Assembly: GCA_002364615.1 (NCBI GenBank)
Contig: DEYP01000025.1
Location: 1-64,000, forward strand
DNA length: 64,000 nucleotides
Direction of reading: 5' to 3'
Source: Arsukibacterium sp. UBA3155
GTDB taxonomy: Bacteria; Pseudomonadota; Gammaproteobacteria; Enterobacterales; Alteromonadaceae
The notes under the pieces were generated by a model, which saw only the letters and a list, made by a program, of their open reading frames with translations, did not search any database and was not told the DNA's origin. The position numbers and the translations under genes are program-made. Positions 18,469-25,720 of this stretch are shown one piece after another; the stretch's first letter is position 1; each line of letters begins with the position of its first letter.

Positions 18469-20202
18469 ATGTCAGCTAAAAGTGAGCAATGCATGAAAGC
18501 AGTAGTCAACACCAGTTCAAAAACCAGTACTATCAGAAGTGCGTTGTTTGTCGGTGTAATGGCCATTTGCAGCCTGACAATCTGTGTTGCAATGCTTGCT
18601 TCAACGTTGCACGATATCGGACAACAGCGTACAGCGCTGATTAATGAACTAAAAACATATGCCAGTGTTATTGCGTACAATGCCCAAGTTAGCTTTATCG
18701 CAGCAGAGCAACGCATCGAACAATCAGAGGCAAAAACTACCGATGAAAAGGAAAACATTTATAACGACTTTGCCCACATAGAAGAAAACCGATTGTATTC
18801 TTTTGAAGCCGTTCCAATGTTACACAACATTCACATATACCGGCTGCAAGCGGCCTCCGATAAATTAGCACTCTACTCAATTTACAACGCCAGAGGTATT
18901 GGTCCTTATCCAACGCAGTACGACAAAGTAGCTTCTTTTTTAACCCCGTATTTAACTGACAATCATATAGAGTTGAGTCAGGAAATCAGGGTTGGCGATA
19001 CGCTTGCAGGTTATGTTTACGTCAGAGCAAGTCAGCAAAAATTGCAGACCTATATCCAAAACAACGTGTTAATTGATCTGTTGATTATTCTCTGCGCTTT
19101 AACCATTGCTTATTTTCTGACCAGAAAGCTTGATCAGCGCTTCACCACACCTATACATCAGCTATTGCAGTTAGTGCAGCGTATTGCCAAAGATAAAGAA
19201 TATCACCTGCGTGCGCAGCAAACTAATGTGGCAGAATTCAATACTTTTGGTAAAGCGCTGAACACTATGCTCGACAAAGTTGAGCGACAAATTATTAAGC
19301 AACAACAAACTGAAACAGAAATTCGTGAGCTTTATCAAGGTCTGGAACAAAAAGTAAGTGAACGCACCGATGCGCTGAAATCATCAAATCAGGAACTGCT
19401 GAATACCCTTGCTACTTTACATCAATATCAGAATCAAATCGTCGAAACAGAAAAAATGGCCAGTCTTGGCCAGATGGTGGCAGGCGTTGCTCATGAAGTA
19501 AACACCCCCATTGGACTGGGCGTAACTGCGTCAACCTTGCTACAGGATCGGTTGACCCAAATAGAACGTGCTTATACCGAGAAAAAACTGACCTCTTCCC
19601 AACTGGGTCGATTTTTAAGTGAAAGCAAAGAAAACCTGGGCATTATTTATCGCAACCTGGAGCGCGCGGCGAGTTTAATCAGCAGCTTTAAACAAGTAGC
19701 GGTCGATCAGTCGCATGACAGTCAGCGCAGCTTCAATATGGCGCAACTGATAAATGAAGTATTACTTTCTTTGCGACCTAACCTTAAGAAAAATCACCAT
19801 CAAGTTGTGGTTGAATGTCCGCCAGAACTTATTATTGAAAGCAAAGCGGGACCGATAAACCAGATTCTGATTAACCTTATCATGAATAGTCTTATTCATG
19901 CTTTTGACAACACTGACCAGGGTAACATAACTATTGCAGTAAAAATCAGTGGCACGCGTTGTAAACTATCCTATCGCGATGATGGCAGTGGTGTACCTGA
20001 AAGTATTAAAAAACGAATTTTTGATCCCTTTGTTACCACTAAACGCGGCGAAGGAGGCAGCGGCCTGGGTTTACACCTGGTATATAATCTGGTTACCCAG
20101 GCTTTAAATGGCACAATCAGTTTTACCAGCACTCTTGGTCAAGGTGTGCAAATACTCATCGACTTTCCGGTAATCAATAATAGCCATCAAAACAAAAGTT
20201 AA
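18469..20202 (+). CDS. Membrane sensor histidine kinase, orphan, upstream of arcA
   Basis: 577 residues. TM1 at about 23-45, a periplasmic or extracytoplasmic sensor region at about 46-198, TM2 at about 199-217, then HAMP (about 218-275) and a coiled coil. The HisKA domain has His342 in VAHEVNTPIG. The catalytic domain carries the N box (INQILINLIMNS), G1 (DDGSG) and G2 (GGSGLGLHLV). It has no receiver or HPt domain. No dedicated response regulator is adjacent; the next gene is arcA, 195 bp downstream with its own promoter. The start may instead be ATG 18493; neither has a strong ribosome site. Confidence 0.88.
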   Translation: MSAKSEQCMKAVVNTSSKTSTIRSALFVGVMAICSLTICVAMLASTLHDIGQQRTALINELKTYASVIAYNAQVSFIAAEQRIEQSEAKTTDEKENIYNDFAHIEENRLYSFEAVPMLHNIHIYRLQAASDKLALYSIYNARGIGPYPTQYDKVASFLTPYLTDNHIELSQEIRVGDTLAGYVYVRASQQKLQTYIQNNVLIDLLIILCALTIAYFLTRKLDQRFTTPIHQLLQLVQRIAKDKEYHLRAQQTNVAEFNTFGKALNTMLDKVERQIIKQQQTETEIRELYQGLEQKVSERTDALKSSNQELLNTLATLHQYQNQIVETEKMASLGQMVAGVAHEVNTPIGLGVTASTLLQDRLTQIERAYTEKKLTSSQLGRFLSESKENLGIIYRNLERAASLISSFKQVAVDQSHDSQRSFNMAQLINEVLLSLRPNLKKNHHQVVVECPPELIIESKAGPINQILINLIMNSLIHAFDNTDQGNITIAVKISGTRCKLSYRDDGSGVPESIKKRIFDPFVTTKRGEGGSGLGLHLVYNLVTQALNGTISFTSTLGQGVQILIDFPVINNSHQNKS

Positions 20203-20266
20203 TAATATCTCATTGTATTAAAACATGTTTTTATTCATTCACAGACAGTTGCTAATAATGAAACGT

Positions 20267-20313
20267 CAATTGTTAACAAAATTCTTGTTAACAATTGGGC
20301 GGCCCGCTATAAT
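20267..20313 (+). promoter_or_regulatory. arcA promoter with a palindrome over the -35 box
   Basis: -35 TTGTTA (20285-20290) and a perfect -10 TATAAT (20308-20313) have a 17 bp spacer. A perfect inverted repeat with 12-bp arms, CAATTGTTAACA (20267-20278) and its complement (20286-20297), covers the -35. The two TGTTAAC units resemble ArcA half-sites (GTTAA), but their 15-bp spacing is not the usual 11. An operator for autoregulation or another repressor is likely. Confidence 0.65.
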
Positions 20314-20397
20314 TGCGCCAATATTTGACATGTCCACGGCAACTATAGTAATTAGTACGCTATACTGTTCACAAAAAAAACATAAGGTTTAACTCTA

Positions 20398-21105
20398 ATG
20401 CAAACACCTGTGATTCTGATCGTTGAAGATGAAGAAGTTACCAGACTCAATCTGGTTAATCTGTTCCAGGGTGAAGGCTATGATGTCATCGAAGCAGTTA
20501 ATGGCGAAGAGATGTATCTAAAGCTGGAACAAAATCCGGTTAACCTGGTTGTTATGGACATCAACTTACCCGGCAAGAATGGCCTGATCCTGGCACGTGA
20601 ATTACGCCAGAAAGAAAACATCGGTTTAATTTTCCTGACAGGTCGTGACAGTGAAGTTGACCGGATCCTGGGTCTGGAAATTGGTGCTGATGACTATCTG
20701 ACCAAACCTTTTAACCCACGTGAATTAACGATTCGTGCCCGTAATCTGCTGGGCCGCACAGTCGCTCAACCGGTGGTTGAAGAGCATAAAAGTATTGTTA
20801 AGTTTAACGGCTGGACGCTGGATGAAAACAGCCGCAACCTGACTTCACCTACAGGTATGGCTCGTCGTTTACCGAAAGGCGAATATCGCGCTCTGCGTTT
20901 AATGCTGGATACACCAGGCAAAATATTTACCCGTGAACAGCTTATCCGCCATATGACCGGCCGTGAATTACGTCCGAATGACCGCACGGTAGATGTGACC
21001 ATCCGTCGTATCCGCAAGCATTTTGAATCTGATATCGACAGCCCGGAGTTAATCAGCACTATCCATGGTGAAGGTTACCGTTTCGTTGGTAAAATCGATA
21101 AGTAA
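20398..21105 (+). CDS. arcA: Response regulator ArcA (anoxic redox control)
   Basis: 235 residues, nearly identical in layout to E. coli ArcA (238). The receiver domain has the acidic pocket EDEE, phospho-acceptor Asp in VVMDINLPG (about residue 54), and Lys in [10 protein letters not shown]. The C-terminal winged helix contains [19 protein letters not shown]. Phospho-ArcA represses aerobic respiratory genes when the quinone pool is reduced. Its sensor ArcB is encoded convergently next door, an unusual linkage. Confidence 0.96.
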   Translation: MQTPVILIVEDEEVTRLNLVNLFQGEGYDVIEAVNGEEMYLKLEQNPVNLVVMDINLPGKNGLILARELRQKENIGLIFLTGRDSEVDRILGLEIGADDYLTKPFNPRELTIRARNLLGRTVAQPVVEEHKSIVKFNGWTLDENSRNLTSPTGMARRLPKGEYRALRLMLDTPGKIFTREQLIRHMTGRELRPNDRTVDVTIRRIRKHFESDIDSPELISTIHGEGYRFVGKIDK

Positions 21106-21114
21106 AGATAGCGA

Positions 21115-21135
21115 GCTAACTACCGGTTAGTTAGC
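21115..21135. terminator. Hairpin between convergent arcA and arcB
   Basis: GCTAACTA (21115-21122) pairs with TAGTTAGC (21128-21135) around a 5-base loop. It sits between arcA and arcB and includes the arcB stop codon. There is no long T run on either side, so termination efficiency is uncertain. Confidence 0.5.
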
Positions 21136-23418
21136 TTCTATAAATTCTTGCAGAGCAGCCAGGTGCTGCTCTATTTTTAAATGATAGTCTACCAGTTGAC
21201 GTTCCATGCCCTGCCAGCCTTCTGGCCCCTGCTCGTACATTTTTGCCTGTTGCTGCACCCAAAGCAGGCCAACTGATGCGGCCGCACCCTTTAGCTTATG
21301 AGCCGACTCTTTAAACTCTACCTGGTTTTGCTGCACCGCAGCTTCAATCATCTTATTAATGTAGCCGGGCAATAGCTGCGCAAATAGCTGGGCGCTGCGT
21401 TTCATCGCATCAGGCCCCAATGACTGCATGTAGTCGTGCAAAGTTGCCATATCCAGGATCTGATTCTCGGTATCAATCTCAGTGCCGGGGTGTAACTGTT
21501 GCAGCTTTAACGCACTGGGCGAAAACAGTTTCGCCAGCATCTGATCAAGCTTGTTAGTGTTTATTGGTTTTGCTAAAGCGCCATCTACCTGAATATCAGT
21601 TAACTGCTCTTCAGCCTTCCTGACATTTGCACTAAGTACTACTATGGGTATAGATTGCAAATGGCTTTCACTACGAATATAGCGGGCAATCTGGTCACCG
21701 CTCATATCAGGCAACTGCATATCAAGAAGCACCAAATCAATATCGTCCTCGGTCTCCAGCAAGGCTATGGCATCTTCGCCTGTTTCTGCGTGGATAACGC
21801 TATGTCCGCGTTGCTCCAGCAGGGCTATGGCAATTTCCGCATTTAATGGTACATCTTCAATCAACAATATAACCAGTTCCGGGCAGGACACCGTGGTATC
21901 GCTTGGCGCACTTACCTGCTCAGTTGGCAGCAAGACACTAAAACAACTGCCCTCGCCGGGTTTGCTGGTTAAGGAGACTTCTCCCCCCATAGCTTCAACC
22001 AACGCACGGGACACAGACAAACCAATGCCAGAACCAACAATACTTAACCGACGGCCATCAGTAGATTTATAATACATGTCGAAGATACGCTCTTGCTCAG
22101 CGCTAGCAATGCCAATGCCGGTATCCTGAACTTTAAACAGCAGCTGCGAAAGGTCAGTATTGAGTGTGCAATCAAGGGTTATCTGGCCCTGAGCAGTAAA
22201 CTTCACGGCATTATTCAGCAGGTTCCATAGCACTTGACGCAGCCGGGTTGCGTCAAGTTTCAGATAGGTTTCCATATCTCCCTGACAACGCAGTACAAAA
22301 TGCAGCCCCTTTTGCTGACAAATCAGCTCGGCGAAGTTTGCAATATCATTTAAAAAGCCCTGAATGTGGATACTGTGAAAAACAATGTCTAAGTCCTGGC
22401 GATCAATTTTGTCTAAATCAATAATATCATTGAAAATATTACCAAGAGTTTCCGCACTGCTGAATATAGTATTAGCCCAGCTGTGCTGCTCGGGTCCTAA
22501 GGTGCTATCAAGTAAACGCCGACTTAGCCCGACAATGCCATTAAGTGGCGTTCTAAGCTCGTGGCTCAGAGTGGCAATAAATTTACCTTTGTCCTGATAG
22601 GCTTTTTCAAGGGCCTGCTCTGCCAGCTTCCGTGAGGTAATATCGCGGCCAAAACCCAGTAAGCCGATATAGCGACCCTGGCCGTCGTAAAATGGTACTT
22701 TACGCATTTCAAACCAGAGGATCTGGCCGTCCTGCTTCACAAACTCAACATCCAGCGTTAGCTCAGTGTGTTCTGCTGCTGCTTCATATTCCGTTAAAAT
22801 AGCAGCCTGAGCACTGTCTTCGGTATACAGTTCAGCAGGATGAAAGCCAATAAGCTCCTGCGATGTTTTACCCATGATAATTTCAAACATTTTGTTGCAG
22901 CTGGCCAGATGGCCGTTTTCATCGCGGTAGTAGAATAAATCGGGCGAGCTATCAACAATAGAACGGATCAGTAAACTCTGCTCTTCAAGTTCCTGCTGGG
23001 TTTTTTTACGCTCAGAGATTTCCTTGCGTAGCTCATCAACAGCACGTCTTTTCGCCTGAAACGCCTTCTTACGTTCTTCTATTTCAAAGTTCAGCTGACG
23101 GATACTGTCCTGCATATTCTGGTTTAGCAGGCGCTCCTGATGGGCAGAGTCTTTCAGGTACAGCAAGGCAGCATTGAGGTGCAGTACCAGATAAAAAACG
23201 ATAAGAATAACAATGGGGCTGGCGAACATGACAAGGATCAACTGGGCCTGCAGCATTAACCAGTCGACCTCTACCGCAAATAACGCAGCGTAGGTGTAGT
23301 GCCCCATTACCAGCAATGCCAGCAAACATAGCCATGATAAAAGGCCGAGACGAAAATTACCCCAGCGCTTTATCAATGCAGCAAAAGCTTTAACCTTTGG
23401 GTGTACCGGACTTTGCAT
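21127..23418 (-). CDS. arcB: Tripartite hybrid sensor kinase ArcB
   Basis: 763 residues (E. coli 778) with the full ArcB layout. Two TM segments (about 24-48 and 56-80), a coiled coil (about 100-150), PAS (about 150-265), HisKA with His286 in SHELRTPLNG, HATPase (N box about 397-406, G2 GSGIGLSVS), receiver with Asp566 in LLDMQLPDMSG, and HPt with His707 in KESAHKLKG. These positions parallel E. coli His292, Asp576 and His717. The phosphorelay ends on ArcA, encoded convergently 21 bp away. Shewanella, by contrast, splits this function between ArcS and HptA. A redox-active Cys in the PAS region may correspond to Cys174. Confidence 0.94.
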   Translation of the reverse strand: MQSPVHPKVKAFAALIKRWGNFRLGLLSWLCLLALLVMGHYTYAALFAVEVDWLMLQAQLILVMFASPIVILIVFYLVLHLNAALLYLKDSAHQERLLNQNMQDSIRQLNFEIEERKKAFQAKRRAVDELRKEISERKKTQQELEEQSLLIRSIVDSSPDLFYYRDENGHLASCNKMFEIIMGKTSQELIGFHPAELYTEDSAQAAILTEYEAAAEHTELTLDVEFVKQDGQILWFEMRKVPFYDGQGRYIGLLGFGRDITSRKLAEQALEKAYQDKGKFIATLSHELRTPLNGIVGLSRRLLDSTLGPEQHSWANTIFSSAETLGNIFNDIIDLDKIDRQDLDIVFHSIHIQGFLNDIANFAELICQQKGLHFVLRCQGDMETYLKLDATRLRQVLWNLLNNAVKFTAQGQITLDCTLNTDLSQLLFKVQDTGIGIASAEQERIFDMYYKSTDGRRLSIVGSGIGLSVSRALVEAMGGEVSLTSKPGEGSCFSVLLPTEQVSAPSDTTVSCPELVILLIEDVPLNAEIAIALLEQRGHSVIHAETGEDAIALLETEDDIDLVLLDMQLPDMSGDQIARYIRSESHLQSIPIVVLSANVRKAEEQLTDIQVDGALAKPINTNKLDQMLAKLFSPSALKLQQLHPGTEIDTENQILDMATLHDYMQSLGPDAMKRSAQLFAQLLPGYINKMIEAAVQQNQVEFKESAHKLKGAAASVGLLWVQQQAKMYEQGPEGWQGMERQLVDYHLKIEQHLAALQEFIEAN

Positions 23419-23457
23419 TATTCGATACCCTTTACAAGGTTATGTTCCACAAGCACC

Positions 23458-25299
23458 TTAATTGGCGGGTTGCAGATCTACCATCATATTGCGATATGAA
23501 CAGTATGCAACGTCTTCTGCTTGCTGTCTAAAACTACCCTGGCGGGTATAAGAACTATGGTCTTTATAAATTGTCACGGCATAGCCCTGACCAACTTTAA
23601 TGGCACGCCCTTCCGCCTGTCGAGCCTGAGTCATGCAAAGCAAATGACTCACTTGCTTATAATTGTCACGGTCGAATATATCACCCGAGCTCAGTAAAGG
23701 TTGCGCCAGATTATTGGGTGCAAATTTCCAGTTGGCAAAGCGGCTTCGCATCTGGTTTGCGTTTATTTCTAATTCATCACCCCGGGTCAGATAATGGGTT
23801 GCCACATTACGCAGCGCTAAGGCATTGCCTTCACCACTGCTATTAGCATCACTCATATCAACAACATAAACACCTGCCTCACCAATTACCGCCATTCGTA
23901 CAGCAGGCTGTTCAGGATTAGCACCAAAACCCACCAGTAAACCGGTATTTTCATCAATACCAAAGCCAAAACGACTTTGCGTATCGTGCAGTAAGCGGAT
24001 CAAACGCCCTTGCCGACCACGCTCTGAAAAATGGGTATCGAGCACGCCCCAACGAAATAATCCCAGACCACCGCTTGCGCTATAGGTAAGATGGCTTTCT
24101 GCCAGACCATTACTGCAACTTGAATCTTTATCGCAACCTACCTCCGGTGCTGGCAGATCGAAAGCACCAAATTGCATGGCATTAAAACTATCACCATTGG
24201 TAATCATCGGGGTGCGTTGTCCGTTAAAGCTACCACCTGACATCACGGCCGTACCGGCGCTGGTGCCTGCCACCACAATTTGACCAGCTGCCAGCATTCG
24301 CTCTATCTGCTGCAGTTCGGCTGAGGCAGAGCCGTCATCCAGCCGCAGGGCTTTCAGGGTCAAACTCTGATCGCCACCATTAAAAAAGATACCATCTGCC
24401 CGACGAATCTTTGCCACAGCGCCTTTACTGCCAGCCTGGCAAAACTCAGTTTTCTGGGTCATTAAATCAGCGTACACCCGCTGACGTTGATAACTGCCAT
24501 GCTGCTCTGCCAGATGTTTATCCAGTTCTGCACAACTATTTTTATCGCCGCTCTGCCATGCAGCCTGATAGGCTGCGCTAATAGGCAACCAACTAACATC
24601 AGCTCCGGCTTCAGTAAATAAATTAGTATAAAAATCGACAGCCGCAAAAGGATCGCGTGATGACGCAGTAACAACCAGGATCCTCGGTTTACGTTGCTCA
24701 CCCGCTATTTGCTGAGCCATCGCTACAAACTTCTGATACAGTTCCACAGTAAACTTATTTTTAGTGTTGGCCAGGTCAGCAAATTCCCGGCTCCGCTGAC
24801 TGGTGCGGTTTGCACTGCTTTCAGTCATTACCGGTACTTCCAGTTGGTCCAGCACGAAATTCAGTTCACGGCCACTTAAGCCCTCATAAACCGTGCGACC
24901 AGAAACCCAGATACCATCCACTTCAATCTCAGCGCTGCGCCATAATCTAAGCAGTTCACGTTCAGGCACGGCGTCGTTAGCCAACTGTCCCCGCAAAAAT
25001 TCTAAAATGGCCAGAGTTTGCTGCTGTTCGATAATCCGATCTTCGGACCAGAATCCCTGACTGTTTATTGCTTGCAGATGCTCTGCAGTCAATTGGAACA
25101 AACTATGCTTTTTAGCCGCAGCAGAAAATACTTCATTATTTACACAATGCCGGGTGCTGGTTGAGCTACAGGCAGCAAGCCCGCCCCCCATTAGCAGCAT
25201 TGAGTACTCAGGCATCGTTTTATTTTCATCATTGGCACTAAGAGTAAAAACCGGCATTGCCACTAAAATGGCTGATAAACAAGCAGTTATTTTTTTCAT
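23458..25299 (-). CDS. Secreted cyanophycinase (peptidase family S51)
   Basis: 613 residues. An N-terminal signal peptide (MKKITACLSAILVAMP) is followed by an extension of about 180 residues and the S51 core. The nucleophile elbow GTSAGTAVMSGG and the preceding FNGGDQSL loop are characteristic of cyanophycinase and peptidase E. Cyanophycinase cuts the Asp-Arg polymer cyanophycin into beta-Asp-Arg dipeptides. It is longer than cytoplasmic CphB (about 270), as extracellular versions are. It is divergent from a TonB receptor, YfcC permease and isoaspartyl dipeptidase, which together form a utilisation pathway. The family is certain from motifs; the substrate is inferred from context. Confidence 0.88.
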   Translation of the reverse strand: MKKITACLSAILVAMPVFTLSANDENKTMPEYSMLLMGGGLAACSSTSTRHCVNNEVFSAAAKKHSLFQLTAEHLQAINSQGFWSEDRIIEQQQTLAILEFLRGQLANDAVPERELLRLWRSAEIEVDGIWVSGRTVYEGLSGRELNFVLDQLEVPVMTESSANRTSQRSREFADLANTKNKFTVELYQKFVAMAQQIAGEQRKPRILVVTASSRDPFAAVDFYTNLFTEAGADVSWLPISAAYQAAWQSGDKNSCAELDKHLAEQHGSYQRQRVYADLMTQKTEFCQAGSKGAVAKIRRADGIFFNGGDQSLTLKALRLDDGSASAELQQIERMLAAGQIVVAGTSAGTAVMSGGSFNGQRTPMITNGDSFNAMQFGAFDLPAPEVGCDKDSSCSNGLAESHLTYSASGGLGLFRWGVLDTHFSERGRQGRLIRLLHDTQSRFGFGIDENTGLLVGFGANPEQPAVRMAVIGEAGVYVVDMSDANSSGEGNALALRNVATHYLTRGDELEINANQMRSRFANWKFAPNNLAQPLLSSGDIFDRDNYKQVSHLLCMTQARQAEGRAIKVGQGYAVTIYKDHSSYTRQGSFRQQAEDVAYCSYRNMMVDLQPAN

Positions 25300-25720
25300 C
25301 GGCTCTTTCTTATTGTTTTTCAGGCCACCAGGGCCTGCAGACTACTGATAATGCGCCAGGCGCGAACCCCATATTTAAGGCATACAGATTATCCTGTATT
25401 GACATCTTTGCCAATTAGAAGTAGAAATAAGATTGTGATCGGCACTGATTTAGATCAGTGCCGATCACAAAATAAGGCAATTTATAATTAATAACTCACT
25501 TTTCAAAGTAGCGATATGTTAAAGAAAGCACTAATGCTCGGCTCATATCACTATTCGTCCTACTACCTTTCTGAGTGGTTTAACGAATAGAAACCTATCA
25601 GGCAACTGCGGTTGACCTGAGGTGTTCTATTTAAACAAACCCATTAAAGCAAAAATAAAGCAAATAAGTGGCTGTGCCGATCCTTAGCTGATCGCATGCC
25701 CAAAAAACACAGGTGTAACT
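25300..25720. other. Divergent control region of the cyanophycin locus
   Basis: A 421-bp region between the cyanophycinase and the TonB receptor. It holds a perfect palindrome (25433-25470), an 8-bp inverted repeat CTATTCGT (25551-25558) with ACGAATAG (25583-25590), and a second GTGCCGATC at about 25672-25680, close to the receptor start. Clear sigma-70 promoters were not assigned. Confidence 0.6.
25433..25470. promoter_or_regulatory. 38-bp perfect palindrome, candidate operator
   Basis: Arms TTGTGATCGGCACTGAT (25433-25449) and its exact complement (25454-25470) around a 4-base centre, TTAG. It lies between divergent genes, so it does not end either transcript by position. It could be a regulator site or an mRNA leader hairpin for one of the genes. 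No regulator gene is adjacent. Confidence 0.6.

Noticed and set aside
20267-20297. Canonical ArcA box upstream of arcA
   Set aside because: The half-sites resemble GTTAA but are 15 bp apart, not about 11, so I call only a palindrome, not an ArcA site.
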